The notes beneath the pieces are model-generated. The model was not told where the DNA came from and did no database searches. It was given only the letters and a program-made list of their open reading frames with translations. The position numbers and the translations under genes were made by a program. A DNA stretch of 64,000 nucleotides from Mesorhizobium sp. 65-26. Its GTDB lineage: Bacteria; Pseudomonadota; Alphaproteobacteria; Rhizobiales; Rhizobiaceae. The stretch spans positions 125,938 through 189,937 of the forward strand of contig MKVL01000038.1 in the NCBI GenBank assembly GCA_001899205.1. The letters run 5' to 3'. Shown in pieces: positions 1 through 9,510 of this stretch (position 1 is the first letter of the stretch; the number at the start of each line of letters is the position of its first letter).

Positions 1-197
1 ACCGAGGCGATGATATAGGGCCACACCTCAGCCTTGGGCACCTCGACGAACGGCAGGCACACCAACGCGGCCACGCCCATGCCGAGCGTCATCAGCGTGA
101 TCGACATGAAGCGGTCGAGATGGACCTTGACCAGTGCGTTCCAGATCGCGTGCATGGCCGCGGCGGCGAGCACCGCCATGAAGACGAAAGGCGTCAT
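1..197 (-). CDS. EamA/DMT-family transporter, N-terminal part (cut by window edge)
   Basis: Reading from the ATG at 197 towards the window start gives about 65 residues opening with MTPFVFMAVLAAAAMHAIWN. The segment is very hydrophobic, and the HAIWNALVK stretch is typical of the first transmembrane helix of EamA/drug-metabolite transporters. The rest of the gene lies outside the window. It begins 7 bases after the stop of the endonuclease/phosphatase-fold gene on the same strand, so the two are probably co-transcribed. Substrate cannot be told from this fragment. Family assignment rests on the N-terminal motif and hydrophobicity only. Confidence 0.7.
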   Translation of the reverse strand, partial: MTPFVFMAVLAAAAMHAIWNALVKVHLDRFMSITLMTLGMGVAALVCLPFVEVPKAEVWPYIIAS

Positions 198-204
198 GTC
201 AGGC

Positions 205-1122
205 TCATCCGCCTCCGTGCCTGCCGGTCAGGCCGGGCGTCTCCAGATCGATATCCACGCGCACGGGGAAGTGGTCCGAGGCGATCTCGCCGATATCGGC
301 GCTGGCCGAACGCACGCGATCTGCCAGCATGCCGCCGACGAAGCAGTGGTCGAGCCGGCGCTTCGCCAGCCGACCGTCTATGATCTTCTCATGGGTGTGG
401 AAATCGGCCGCCGGTTCGGCCGCGAAGGCAGCCGCATCGACGAAGCCGTCGCGATAGGCAGCGCCGCGATGGTAGGGCGTGCCGCCGACGATGCGCCGGT
501 ATTCGGCGCTGCCCGGCTCCATGTTGAAATCGCCCATCCAGATCGCCGCCAGCGGATTCTCCGGCTCGGGCTCGCCATGCGTCCACTCGCGCGAGGGCTC
601 GTCGTCCGCGCCGCTCCATGGACCGCCCTCCGAGACAGCCCGGCGATGTTCGTCGAGCAGATAGTCGATCTGCTCGAGCCGTTCCTCGGCCGCGATGTGG
701 GCAAGGTGCAGCGAGAACACGCGCACCGGGCCGGCGGGCGTGCGGATCATGCATTCGAGCGCGGCGTTGCGGGTGTTGAGCGGACGCACCGTACGCCGCA
801 TCGGCAGCGCATGCAGCCGCGACCAGACGATCGGCAGTTTCGACAGCACCATGGTGCCGAACTGGCGTCGCCTGTTGACGACGCGGCCATCTCGGCTTTC
901 GCTGGCATCCATGTCGAAGGCCGGGCCGTACACCCAGTGGTAGTCGGGCAAGAGACGCGACAGGATTTCCGGCTGGTCGTCGAGATTGGTGCGGCGCCAG
1001 TGCCGCTCCACTTCCTGCAGCGCAATGATGTCGGCGCCCGCGACGACGCGCGCGGCGCGCGCAAGATCGTAGCGGCCATCGCCGCCAAACCCGTACTGGA
1101 TGTTGTAGCTGACGAGCTTCAT
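205..1122 (-). CDS. Endonuclease/exonuclease/phosphatase family protein
   Basis: This 305-residue protein has the EEP (DNase I-like) fold signatures. These are an N-terminal SYNIQYG strand, LQEVE near residue 36 with the metal-binding Glu, GDFNME near residue 197, and SDHFPV near the C-terminus carrying the catalytic Asp-His. The family hydrolyses phosphodiester or phosphomonoester bonds in nucleic acids, phospholipids or inositol phosphates, using a divalent metal. No signal peptide is seen, so it should act in the cytoplasm. It is followed after 7 bases by the EamA-type transporter gene. The sequence does not distinguish a nuclease from a small-molecule phosphatase. Confidence 0.85.
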   Translation of the reverse strand: MKLVSYNIQYGFGGDGRYDLARAARVVAGADIIALQEVERHWRRTNLDDQPEILSRLLPDYHWVYGPAFDMDASESRDGRVVNRRRQFGTMVLSKLPIVWSRLHALPMRRTVRPLNTRNAALECMIRTPAGPVRVFSLHLAHIAAEERLEQIDYLLDEHRRAVSEGGPWSGADDEPSREWTHGEPEPENPLAAIWMGDFNMEPGSAEYRRIVGGTPYHRGAAYRDGFVDAAAFAAEPAADFHTHEKIIDGRLAKRRLDHCFVGGMLADRVRSASADIGEIASDHFPVRVDIDLETPGLTGRHGGG

Positions 1123-1279
1123 TGATTAACCGGCTCAATTTTGGTGATGGCAGTAGCGGCTTCGCCCCGGGCTTGCAATGGACCGGGTCCACGACAAGCA
1201 TAGGCCAACGCGGTTCATTTTTTACTGCTGTTGCCGGCGCGAGGAGCGCCTTTCGCGACGTCCGCGGCTACGATCGGGA

Positions 1280-2830
1280 TCAGGTGGTGAGCGGCTGGAA
1301 CCGGCCCGGCGGCGAAGCCGCGAGTTCCTGCCAGTCGATCTCCTCCTCCAGCCGATGATAGGCCTCGTCGCCGATGGTGCCGTTGCGGCGCAACTCTTCG
1401 AGCGTGTCGCGCTGCCGGTTGATGGCATAGAGGCGCAACCGGTCGTACTCCGTCGCCGCCTGCGCATCCCCAGGGCTTTCCGCGACCAGGCGCTGGGCTT
1501 CGTACTGTTCCCGCACGACGGCGGCGGCGGCCGAGGTCTTGCGGCTCAACACGTCGAGCGCGGCCTGCATGACGGCAACGCGCGCCTGGGCGACTTCGCG
1601 GTCGACGGTCGTATCCGGCTCGAAATTCAGCAGGCGTAGCAAGGGCTTCAGGCTCATGCCCTGCAGCACCAGCGTGCCGAGGACGACCGCGAAGGCGGCC
1701 AGAACGATTGGGTCACGACCAGGGAAATTGGCGGGCAACGCGAAAGCCACCACCAACGTCACCAACCCGCGCATGCCACACCAGCCGACGAGCACGGCGC
1801 CGCGAAACGTCGGCGCGTCTCGCCTTCGTCCTTCGCCGTCGAAGCGGCCGAACCGCCGGATGACCGCAACGTAACCCAGAACCCAGACGAGGCGCGCTAC
1901 CACGACGGCAAGCAGCACCGTCGCCGCGAAGAGAAATGCCTCGCCCTGCCCCTCCCCGGACAGACGGCCGACGATCGACCGTGCCTGCAGGCCCATCAGC
2001 ACGAAAGCCAGCACGTTGAGCACGAACACCGCCAGTTCCCAGACGGAATAGCTGCTGACTCGCCTTCTGGCCGACATTCTGCGCGGAGCCGTGCGCGCGA
2101 TCGTTATGGCGTAGACGACGATGGTGATGATGGCCGAAAGGCCGATCCTGTCGGCGATGATCCAGACGGCGAATGTTCCGGCGAACTGCACCACCGTGCC
2201 GCTTGCCGCATCTTCGATCCGTGACAGTGTCAGCAGCGAAAAACGACCGAAGAGATAACCGGCGGCAACGCTGCCGACAGTCGACAGCAGGATAACCGGC
2301 AAGGCATCCCGCAGCACCAGCGAACCGATGGCGGCCGAAACCGATATCCGGTAGATCAAGAGCGCTGTGGCATCGTTGAGCAGGCTTTCGCCCTGCAGGA
2401 TTGCCATGATGCGGTGCGGCACCTTGAACTGGCCAAGCACGGCGCCCGCCGCCACGGCGTCCGGCGGCGCGACGATGGCGCCAAGCGCGATTGCCGCAGC
2501 GATCGGCAGACCGGCCATCTTCCAGCCGACAAGGGCGACGACCGCCGTGGTGAAGACGACGGCGCCAAGCGCCAGCAGAACCAGGGACAGGCGGTAGCGC
2601 TTGAGATCGCGCACCGATGTGTCATAGGCCGCGTCGAGAAGCACCGGCGCGATAAAGAGGGCAAGCGCCAGTTCGGGGTCGATCTCGATCGTCGGCGCGC
2701 CGGGCAGGAAGGCGATCCCAACCCCGGCCAATGCAAGCAGCGAGGGATACGGAACCTCCAGCCAACGCGACAACGCCGTCAGGGCGACGGCGATCAAGAG
2801 CAGGATGAGGGTGAGTTCGAAAAGCGCCAT
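1280..2830 (-). CDS. Na+/H+ antiporter, CPA1 family
   Basis: This 516-residue polytopic membrane protein has about a dozen hydrophobic segments in the first 400 residues and a charged cytoplasmic tail. Diagnostic CPA1 motifs are APPDAVAAGAV near residue 120 (paired acidic and polar ion-binding region), LQGESLLNDATALL near 145, and GWCGMRGLVTLVVAFALP near 350. The family exchanges Na+ (or K+) for H+ across the inner membrane for pH and salt homeostasis. The tail (about 400-516) is rich in Arg, Glu and Gln and resembles the regulatory tail of bacterial NhaP/YjcE-like antiporters. It stands alone, with 157 bases to the next gene downstream and 124 to the next upstream. Confidence 0.9.
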   Translation of the reverse strand: MALFELTLILLLIAVALTALSRWLEVPYPSLLALAGVGIAFLPGAPTIEIDPELALALFIAPVLLDAAYDTSVRDLKRYRLSLVLLALGAVVFTTAVVALVGWKMAGLPIAAAIALGAIVAPPDAVAAGAVLGQFKVPHRIMAILQGESLLNDATALLIYRISVSAAIGSLVLRDALPVILLSTVGSVAAGYLFGRFSLLTLSRIEDAASGTVVQFAGTFAVWIIADRIGLSAIITIVVYAITIARTAPRRMSARRRVSSYSVWELAVFVLNVLAFVLMGLQARSIVGRLSGEGQGEAFLFAATVLLAVVVARLVWVLGYVAVIRRFGRFDGEGRRRDAPTFRGAVLVGWCGMRGLVTLVVAFALPANFPGRDPIVLAAFAVVLGTLVLQGMSLKPLLRLLNFEPDTTVDREVAQARVAVMQAALDVLSRKTSAAAAVVREQYEAQRLVAESPGDAQAATEYDRLRLYAINRQRDTLEELRRNGTIGDEAYHRLEEEIDWQELAASPPGRFQPLTT

Positions 2831-2954
2831 GGCCTGTTATAGCCGCGAAACGCGATGGTCGGCAGGGGCAAGCACATGATCGGTGCGGGCGACGGCGACC
2901 CTTTGTTGGCCATTGATCCCCGGGGCCGGTCGCCGGCCGCCGGCGCCCTGACGG

Positions 2955-4127
2955 TCAGCGAAGCGCCTTGGCGCGCCGGAAGGCCTCAAGAAGAGCATCC
3001 GCGTACATCTGGCGGCGCGCCACGTGATCGGCGCGGAGCTTCTCCGAGGCTTCACGTTCGAGCGCAGGCCCTTGGGACAGAGCGACCATGGCCGATGCCA
3101 GCGCCACGGGATTGTCGGTCGGGAAGAACGTCGCACCGGGCGCCTGCTCCCGGTGAAGGCTGATATCGGAGAGGAGCATCCGGGTGCCCAGCGCTTTGGC
3201 CTCCTCGACGGTGGTCGACCAGCCCTCGAACAGCGAAGGGTTGATGAGGGCATCGGAGGCAGCATTGAGGCCGAACACGTCCGCATACGGCACGAGGCCC
3301 AGATGGCGGAAATGCCCCGACACGCCGGCGGCCTTGGCCCTTGCCATCAAACGTTCGAAATGCTGCGGGTCGCGCGGGTCTTCGGTGCGCCCGGTCAGGA
3401 CCACGGGGGCGACCTTATCGAGCCCGCCATTCGCCGATATGTGCGCCAGCGCCTCGACGACCAGCCCATGGTTCTTGTGGGACCAGAACTGGTTCGGCAG
3501 GTAGAAATAGCGTTGCGGCAACTCGTAGCGGGCAATGACTTCCGCCTGTCGCGCGATGTGGGGCGCCGGATCGAGATCGATCGCGAACCGGACGACCGCC
3601 GTCTTGCCGCGTGACGCCGGATAATACGTCTCGCAATCCTTGCCGGCATCCCCGCTCGACAGCAGGATGATGCGCCGGCCCGACGTCTGCAGGCGAAAGC
3701 CGAGGTCGCGGCGCCACCATGCGGCGCGCGAGAACAGATGCGGCAGATGCCGATGCTGGAAGTCAGGTATCCACGACACGACGGAAATCGGGAACCGGTT
3801 GCCGTAGAACTGCGCCGGCTCGAAGACCACGTCGACACCTTCGCGGGTCATCATTTGCGCCGCGTCGGCGTCACTGCCACCAACCAGTGCGCGGATGGCG
3901 TTGCGGCCGCGGCCAAAACCCGCGACTTTCTCGTCAACGATCGGCGGCGCGGCCAGGAACGCATCCATCGACGCGCCGATTTTTTCCGCCTGCTCCGGGG
4001 TCAGGAACAGCTTGGCCTGCATCTTTCCGGCGAGCTCGCCGGAAATGACGCCGAGCATGTTGCGCAGGTAAGTTTCCCCACCCGACCAGTTACCTCTGCC
4101 GATAAGCGTGAATCCGGCGGTGATCAT
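2955..4127 (-). CDS. Glycosyltransferase family 4 (GT-B) protein
   Basis: This 390-residue protein has a GT-B architecture. A variable N-terminal acceptor domain (WSGGETYLRNMLG near the start) is followed by a C-terminal nucleotide-sugar domain with FYLPNQFWSHKNH near residue 215 and the GT4 motif NPSLFEGWSTTVEEAKALG near 300, whose Glu residues contact the donor. It probably transfers a sugar from a nucleotide donor during polysaccharide or lipopolysaccharide assembly. No transmembrane segment is obvious. A SAM-dependent methyltransferase gene lies 136 bases upstream on the same strand, so the pair may modify the same glycan (inference). Sugar and acceptor are unknown. Confidence 0.85.
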   Translation of the reverse strand: MITAGFTLIGRGNWSGGETYLRNMLGVISGELAGKMQAKLFLTPEQAEKIGASMDAFLAAPPIVDEKVAGFGRGRNAIRALVGGSDADAAQMMTREGVDVVFEPAQFYGNRFPISVVSWIPDFQHRHLPHLFSRAAWWRRDLGFRLQTSGRRIILLSSGDAGKDCETYYPASRGKTAVVRFAIDLDPAPHIARQAEVIARYELPQRYFYLPNQFWSHKNHGLVVEALAHISANGGLDKVAPVVLTGRTEDPRDPQHFERLMARAKAAGVSGHFRHLGLVPYADVFGLNAASDALINPSLFEGWSTTVEEAKALGTRMLLSDISLHREQAPGATFFPTDNPVALASAMVALSQGPALEREASEKLRADHVARRQMYADALLEAFRRAKALR

Positions 4128-4263
4128 CGCGTATGTCTATGTCTCGATTTGTCTTCTCGAACGAGAAGTGCGCGGCGGTTTCGATATCGGTTTCACGCCC
4201 GTGTCAGCCGGACGCTGATCCGGTCAGTCAAAATAGCGTGGAGGAAATCGTCCGGGCAGCCGT

Positions 4264-5127
4264 TCAGCCGCCACTGCGATCTCCCTTCTCGCAGATGAAC
4301 GACACGAGACGACCGGGACGCCTGTCGACGGAGGTCGCGACGGCGCTGATAGCGCCAAAGGGCAGGCATGCCAGGCCGAGACGCAGCGTTCCCGCGAGGA
4401 AAGGAAGCCTCCCGCCGACCTGATCGGCGATTCCCTTGCGAATCTGATCCTGGGTCATCGGAGCGTAATTGATCACCGAGGCGAGCGATCCAAGCTCATG
4501 CTTGATCCGCAGGCCGGCGTCCGTCAGCGCGGTCCTGTACTGCCCGATCTCGAAGGCGTTCTCGCCACCATAGAGATGATGCAACGGGTGCTTCTCAAAG
4601 AACGCCGGGAGTTGCGACGGACCGGAGATGACATGATCGCGAAGCGTGATGACGAGGCCGCCGGGCCGCGTTAGTCGCGCCATTTCGCGGCAGAACTGTC
4701 CGATCTCGTGGGCGTGATGCAGCACCTGCCGCGCGATAACCAGATCGTAGTTCGCGGCCTCCAGCGGGATCGCCTCTCCGAACGCCTCGACGACGTCGAT
4801 CGCCACACCGGTATCCCTGGAAAGCTGCCGGATTGCACCGGCGCCTATCAGATCGCTGGGATCTGGTTCGACAGCGGTCACCTGCCAGCCGTCCTTCGCC
4901 AGCGCGAAAGCGAGAATCCCGTTGCCAGCGCCGAGATCGAGCGCGCGCCCGGGTCGCTTGGGCAGGTAGCGGCACAGCTCGGCGAATTCAGCGCTTTCGT
5001 GATAGCGGCGCGCCGAGACGGAGGTCGGCTGGTCGAAATAGGCCGCGCGCGCGAGTTCGGCCTGATCGGGTTGCTCGAGCAGCCAGCGTACGGCATCTTC
5101 CCAGCTGAGCAATTGGCTATCGGCCAT
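4264..5127 (-). CDS. Class I SAM-dependent methyltransferase
   Basis: This 287-residue protein has a Rossmann-type methyltransferase core. Motif I is LDLGAGNGILAFAL near residue 58, an acidic residue ends the next strand in AVEPDPSDL, and YDLVIARQVLHHAHE carries the motif III/IV region. The C-terminal region (about 200-287) has hydrophobic stretches but no clear membrane anchor. Substrate is unknown. The arrangement next to a GT4 glycosyltransferase on the same strand suggests methylation of a sugar or lipid-linked glycan, though a small-molecule methyltransferase is equally compatible with the sequence. Confidence 0.85.
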   Translation of the reverse strand: MADSQLLSWEDAVRWLLEQPDQAELARAAYFDQPTSVSARRYHESAEFAELCRYLPKRPGRALDLGAGNGILAFALAKDGWQVTAVEPDPSDLIGAGAIRQLSRDTGVAIDVVEAFGEAIPLEAANYDLVIARQVLHHAHEIGQFCREMARLTRPGGLVITLRDHVISGPSQLPAFFEKHPLHHLYGGENAFEIGQYRTALTDAGLRIKHELGSLASVINYAPMTQDQIRKGIADQVGGRLPFLAGTLRLGLACLPFGAISAVATSVDRRPGRLVSFICEKGDRSGG

Positions 5128-5495
5128 CAGTCAAGACCCCTCGCGTTTCGAGTAACCAGCTCGCTGGAAAGCCCAATAACTAGGCAAGCCGGCTAGAAAA
5201 TCTTGCTCTTGACGAACGCTCTGCTTGATCCGCCTGCATCTTGTGCTCATGAACAAACTTCCGAGCCCCACCGAGTCGCTCTATAGCCGCCCGACCGGTC
5301 TTTGTCACGGCTCCGGTTCAGCTAAATGACCGGGGCCACGCCTGGCGACGATCGCCTAGTTCGCCAATTGCGGGCGGCCCTTCGCGGTGACCTTGCAAAT
5401 CACCACGAAGCCCCTCAGGCAGCTCGATCCGAAAGCGTCAAGAATCCCGTTCTTCCTCATCGAGGCCGAGCGGACAGGCTCCGAAAAATCAAGAG
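5128..5495. other. Intergenic region without a recognisable gene
   Basis: About 370 bases lie between the methyltransferase start and the stop of the ABC transporter ATPase gene, both minus strand. Short open stretches exist on the plus strand, including one from a GTG at 5387 that runs into the ATPase gene antisense. None has a convincing ribosome site or a recognisable product. The region should hold the methyltransferase promoter and the end of the ABC operon transcript. I see no strong hairpin with a T-run. Confidence 0.5.
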
Positions 5496-6560
5496 CTAGT
5501 GCAGCACCAGCATGTCGCCGGACGAGAAGGAAATCTCCGCCTTCTCACCGACGGCCGGCGGTGGCGTCGCCGAATTGTTGAACGTGTCGAGGGACACCAT
5601 GCTGCCACCGATGCCGACGCGGACGCGGATCACCGAGCCAAGGAAATGAACCTCGGCGATTTCGCCCAACAGGCTGGAGTCGCGGCCGGGCTGGCGACCG
5701 AGCGAAATGGCTTCAGGCCGTAGCGCCAGCGACAGTGTGTCGCCGGACTTCGAACCGTTGAGCTTGCCCTTCAGCGAGACTTCCTGGGTGTCCACCTGCA
5801 CCTTGCCGGAGGCGGCGTCGGTGACCTTGCCCTCCAGCACATTGAGGGTGCCGACGAAATTGGCGACGAACTTGGTCGCCGGACGGTTGTAGATCTCGAA
5901 CGGCGTGCCGACCTGCTCGGCCTTGCCGCCATACATCACGGCGATGCGGTCCGAGATCGAAAGCGCTTCTTCCTGGTCGTGGGTGACGAAGATGGTGGTG
6001 ATGCCGAGCTTCTTCTGGATCGAGCGGATTTCCTCGCGCAGCGAGATGCGCACTTTGGCGTCGAGCGCCGAAAGCGGCTCGTCGAGCAGCAGGAGCTTCG
6101 GCTTCGGCGCTATGGCGCGCGCCAGCGCGATACGCTGCTGCTGGCCACCCGAGAGCTGGTAGGGATAGCGATCAGCCATCTGCGGCAGCTTGATGATGCC
6201 GAGCATCTCGGCGACGCGGGCATCGATATCCGCCCTGGGCATGCCGGCGACCTTCAGGCCAAAGCCGATGTTTTGCGCCACGGTCAGGTTCGGAAACAGC
6301 GCATAGGCCTGGAAGACCATGCCGACATTGCGCTGGTTGGGCTTCAGCCGGGTGATGTCCTTGCCGCCGACGACGATCTTGCCGGCGCTGGGCTCCTCGA
6401 AGCCCGCCACCATGCGCAGGACCGTGGTCTTGCCGCAACCCGACGGTCCGAGGAAGGAAACGAATTCGCCACGTTCGACATCGAGGTTGAAATCCTCGAC
6501 CACCGTGGTGGCGCCGAAGGATTTTCGGACGTGCTGGATGGAGAGGAACGGGTCGGCCAT
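5496..6560 (-). CDS. ABC transporter ATP-binding protein (PotA/FbpC/PhnT type)
   Basis: This 354-residue ATPase is the last gene of a four-gene importer operon. Walker A is GPSGCGKT at residues 38-45, the signature LSGGQQQRIALARA lies near 135, and Walker B LLLDEPLSALD near 155 is followed by the switch His in FVTHDQEEAL. The last 110 residues form a TOBE-like domain, as in importers of polyamines, iron, sulfate or phosphonates. It energises uptake through the two permeases encoded just upstream and starts 16 bases after the second permease gene. The sequence alone does not fix the substrate. Confidence 0.92.
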   Translation of the reverse strand: MADPFLSIQHVRKSFGATTVVEDFNLDVERGEFVSFLGPSGCGKTTVLRMVAGFEEPSAGKIVVGGKDITRLKPNQRNVGMVFQAYALFPNLTVAQNIGFGLKVAGMPRADIDARVAEMLGIIKLPQMADRYPYQLSGGQQQRIALARAIAPKPKLLLLDEPLSALDAKVRISLREEIRSIQKKLGITTIFVTHDQEEALSISDRIAVMYGGKAEQVGTPFEIYNRPATKFVANFVGTLNVLEGKVTDAASGKVQVDTQEVSLKGKLNGSKSGDTLSLALRPEAISLGRQPGRDSSLLGEIAEVHFLGSVIRVRVGIGGSMVSLDTFNNSATPPPAVGEKAEISFSSGDMLVLH

Positions 6561-6576
6561 GGTGTTGTTCTTTCAA

Positions 6577-7368
6577 TCAATTCGGGCGGTTCGCCGATTT
6601 CGGCGCGAAGCGGGACAGAATCTGGATCAGCGACATGCACCCCCAGGTGATGGCGAAGGCGATGACGGCAAGCGCCGCCGGCTCATAGGCGCGGTTGGCG
6701 CCGATGTTCTGCAGATACGGACCGAAGGCCGGACGGCTGAGCAGGCTGGCCATGGTGAATTCGCCGATGACGATGGCGAAGGTCAGGAAGGCGCCGGAGA
6801 GCACAGCGATCAGCACATTGGGCAGGATGACACGGCCGATGATCGTGCCCCAGCCCGCGCCCAGAATCTGCGCGGCCTCGGTCAGCGTGCGCACGTCGAT
6901 CGTGCGCAGACCTGTGTCGACCGCCCGGTACATGTAAGGCAGAGCCAGCGTCGTATAACCGATGACGAGCAACGCGTTCGCGCCCCAATTGCTTCCCAGG
7001 AACGGCAGTGGCGAATTCGAGCCGTACATCCTGATATAGCCGAAAACGATGACGATTGCAGGAATGACCAGCGGCAGAAGGGTGATGAATTCGACGATTG
7101 GCCGCAACTGCGGCAGGCGCAGCCGGATCCAATAGGCGGCCGGCACCACGATCAGGACACCGAGCACAATGGTGCAGATGGCCGCGACGACGGAATAGAG
7201 GAAGGTGGACTGAAAGCGCGGGTCGCCCAGCACGACCTGGTAGGCATCGAAGGAGTGCACGCCGCGGCGCATGCGCAGCGAGAACTCGACCGTCGCCATC
7301 AGTGGAATGAAGAAATAGGCCGCACCGATGATGAAGACGACCCAGGCCCAGAATTTACCCGACTTCAT
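6577..7368 (-). CDS. ABC transporter permease (second subunit)
   Basis: This is a 263-residue inner-membrane permease with six predicted helices. The EAA loop that contacts the ATPase reads LTEAAQILGAGWGTIIGRVILP near residue 160. I place the start at the ATG at 7368 (MKSGKFWAWVVF), because it overlaps the stop of the preceding permease gene in an ATGA arrangement typical of translational coupling. A longer open frame upstream is only an overlap with that gene. It partners the permease at 7365-8282, the ATPase downstream and the binding protein at 8347-9453. Confidence 0.9.
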   Translation of the reverse strand: MKSGKFWAWVVFIIGAAYFFIPLMATVEFSLRMRRGVHSFDAYQVVLGDPRFQSTFLYSVVAAICTIVLGVLIVVPAAYWIRLRLPQLRPIVEFITLLPLVIPAIVIVFGYIRMYGSNSPLPFLGSNWGANALLVIGYTTLALPYMYRAVDTGLRTIDVRTLTEAAQILGAGWGTIIGRVILPNVLIAVLSGAFLTFAIVIGEFTMASLLSRPAFGPYLQNIGANRAYEPAALAVIAFAITWGCMSLIQILSRFAPKSANRPN

Positions 7369-8282
7369 TTGAGCCACCTTTCCGAGCGAGTCCGGAACCA
7401 GATGTAGAAGACATTGGCAATCCCGGTGATGGCGATCATGCCGAACGCGATGGCATAGGCGAGCTGCGGGTTGTGCAGCACGTCGCCATTCATCTGCGAG
7501 TATAGCTTGATGGGAACGATGTTGAGCGTCGGGCCGGCGAACGCATAGGCGGTGGCGATCGCCCCGAAGGCGTTTGCGAACAACAGGATAACCGTGCCGA
7601 GAAAACTCGGCCATATCACCGGAATGACCACCATGCGCCAATACTGCGCCTGGGTGGCGCCGAGCGTGGCCGCCGCCTCGCTCCATTCCTTTTTCAACCC
7701 GTCGATCGCCGGCACGATGATGACCACCATCAGCGGGATCTGGAAGAAGAGATAGACCGCGATCAGGCCCGTGGTCGTAAGAAAATTGAAGCCCATCGCG
7801 TAGATGTTGATGTTGAGGACATCACGCAGGAGTGTCGTGACGATGCCGACGCGGCCGAGCGTTGCCAGGAAGGCGAAGGCCAGCGGCAAGCCGGCGAAGT
7901 TCGAGGCAACCCCCGAAAAGGTCAGCGTCGCCGAACGCGTCCAGCGCGGGAGCCCGCCGCGCACGATGGCAATGGCTATGGCCAGCCCGGCAAACGCCCC
8001 GAGGATGGCCGACCAGAAGCTGATCTTGATCGAGGACCAGTAGGAACTGCTGATCGAAGGATCGGTGACCAATTGCAGTATGTTGTCGAGGGTGAACTGG
8101 CCGTCTGTGTTTCGGAACGCCCCGATCACCAGATAGAGCGTGGGCATGATCAGAAACATCAGGGCAAAGACGAAGAAGGGCGCCACGCCGATCCATTGCG
8201 TCGGCAAACGGAAGGCAGTCGCCTGGCTGGGCGGCGCGGGTTTGGTGGCAAGTGCCTGATTTGAAAGCGAGAGATCGGTCAT
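7365..8282 (-). CDS. ABC transporter permease (first subunit)
   Basis: This 305-residue permease has a polar N-terminus of about 30 residues, six hydrophobic segments, and the EAA loop EWSEAAATLGATQAQYWRM near residue 190. It belongs to the binding-protein-dependent permease family found in polyamine, iron and 2-aminoethylphosphonate importers. It lies 64 bases downstream of the binding-protein gene and overlaps the second permease gene by 4 bases. Both permeases are needed to form the heterodimeric channel. Confidence 0.9.
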   Translation of the reverse strand: MTDLSLSNQALATKPAPPSQATAFRLPTQWIGVAPFFVFALMFLIMPTLYLVIGAFRNTDGQFTLDNILQLVTDPSISSSYWSSIKISFWSAILGAFAGLAIAIAIVRGGLPRWTRSATLTFSGVASNFAGLPLAFAFLATLGRVGIVTTLLRDVLNINIYAMGFNFLTTTGLIAVYLFFQIPLMVVIIVPAIDGLKKEWSEAAATLGATQAQYWRMVVIPVIWPSFLGTVILLFANAFGAIATAYAFAGPTLNIVPIKLYSQMNGDVLHNPQLAYAIAFGMIAITGIANVFYIWFRTRSERWLK

Positions 8283-8346
8283 GCGCCTGCTACCGTCTTC
8301 GAGGGAAGGCCGGGCGGCCTCGCCGCCGCCCGGTGGATTTCAACTG

Positions 8347-9453
8347 TTACTTGACGTTGGCGCCGACAACGGAGTCCCAGTTCTTGCTGATGGCTTCCTT
8401 GGCCTTGGCCTGCTCGTCGAGCGTCGGGAACGCGGCCGAAGCATAGGCTTCCGCCGGCGGCAGCTTGGCCAGCACGTCCGCCGGGATCTTGCCGTTCTTG
8501 GCGAGGTCGTTGAAGCGGATCGGGTGGCAATAGCCCTTCAGCCAGCCGATCTGGCCTTCGTCGGAGTAGAGGTATTCCATCCACAGCTTGGCGGCGTTCG
8601 GGTGCGGCGCGAAGGCGCTGATCGCCTGCACGTAGACACCGGCGACGACACCGGTCTTCGGAACGATGACGTCGACGGGCGGGTTGCCCTTCAGCGTGTC
8701 GCGACCGGCGAGCGCGTTGTAGTCCCAGTTGATCAGGATCGGGGTCTGGCCCTGGGCAAGCGTAGCCGGCTTGCCGACGACCGGAACGAAGTTGCCGGCT
8801 GCGTTGAGCTTCTTGAAGAAGTCGAGGCCAGCGGTGCCGGCGGCTTCGCCAGCGGCGGCGCCACCCGAAAGACCGGCGGCATAAACCGCCTGGATGGCCT
8901 GGTTCGAAACGCGCGGGTCACCGGCGAGCGCCACCGAGTTGGCGAATTCCGGCTTCAGCAGGTCGGCCCAGTCCTTCGGCGATTCCTTGACGAGGTCCTT
9001 GTTCACCATGAACGACAGAACGCCGTAGTAGTCGCCGTACCAGGCGCCGTCGGCATCCTTGGCGCTGTCCGGGATCGAATCCCAGGTCGACACCTTGTAA
9101 GGCATCAGCAGGCCGTCGGCCTTGGCGGTCGGGCCGAAGGAGAGACCGACGTCGATCACGTCGGGGGCCTGCGGACCCTTGTTGTCCTTGTTGGCCTTGA
9201 TCGCCTCGACCTCGTCGCCGGAGCCGGCATCGGGGTTGAGTTCGTTGATGGTGATTTCCGGATACTTCGCCTTGAAGCCGGCGATGACGTCGCCGTAACC
9301 GCACCAGTCATGCGGCAGCGCGATGGTTGTGAGCTGGCCTTCCGCCTTCGCGGCCTTGACGAGATCGTCCAGCGAAGCGGCGGACGAAATCACCGTCGAC
9401 GCGAAGAGCGCCGCGGCCGAAAGGGAAAGCATTTTCCCCGTGAATTTGAACAT
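8347..9453 (-). CDS. ABC transporter periplasmic substrate-binding protein (family 1)
   Basis: This 368-residue protein has a signal peptide (MFKFTGKMLSLSAAALFAST, cleavage near SAA-SLD). The mature part is a type II periplasmic binding fold like those for polyamines, iron or aminoethylphosphonate. Conserved patches include VIDVGLSFGP, YYGVLSFMVNKDLV and ILINWDYNAL. The start at 9453 is chosen because a GGAGAGAA ribosome site lies just upstream and the signal peptide then begins at once; an in-frame ATG further upstream would remove that logic. It is the first gene of the importer operon. A Pho-box-like triple repeat lies about 60-85 bases upstream, which suggests phosphate-starvation control and perhaps a phosphorus-containing ligand (inference). 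Confidence 0.88.
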   Translation of the reverse strand: MFKFTGKMLSLSAAALFASTVISSAASLDDLVKAAKAEGQLTTIALPHDWCGYGDVIAGFKAKYPEITINELNPDAGSGDEVEAIKANKDNKGPQAPDVIDVGLSFGPTAKADGLLMPYKVSTWDSIPDSAKDADGAWYGDYYGVLSFMVNKDLVKESPKDWADLLKPEFANSVALAGDPRVSNQAIQAVYAAGLSGGAAAGEAAGTAGLDFFKKLNAAGNFVPVVGKPATLAQGQTPILINWDYNALAGRDTLKGNPPVDVIVPKTGVVAGVYVQAISAFAPHPNAAKLWMEYLYSDEGQIGWLKGYCHPIRFNDLAKNGKIPADVLAKLPPAEAYASAAFPTLDEQAKAKEAISKNWDSVVGANVK

Positions 9454-9510
9454 TTGTTCTCTCCGTTGAACTGACGCCATTGGACGCCTGCGATGCGCTA
9501 TCGTTTTCAT

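Noticed and set aside
5387-5581. Short plus-strand frame in the gap before the ABC ATPase gene
   Set aside because: It overlaps the ATPase gene antisense, has no family match and a poor ribosome site.
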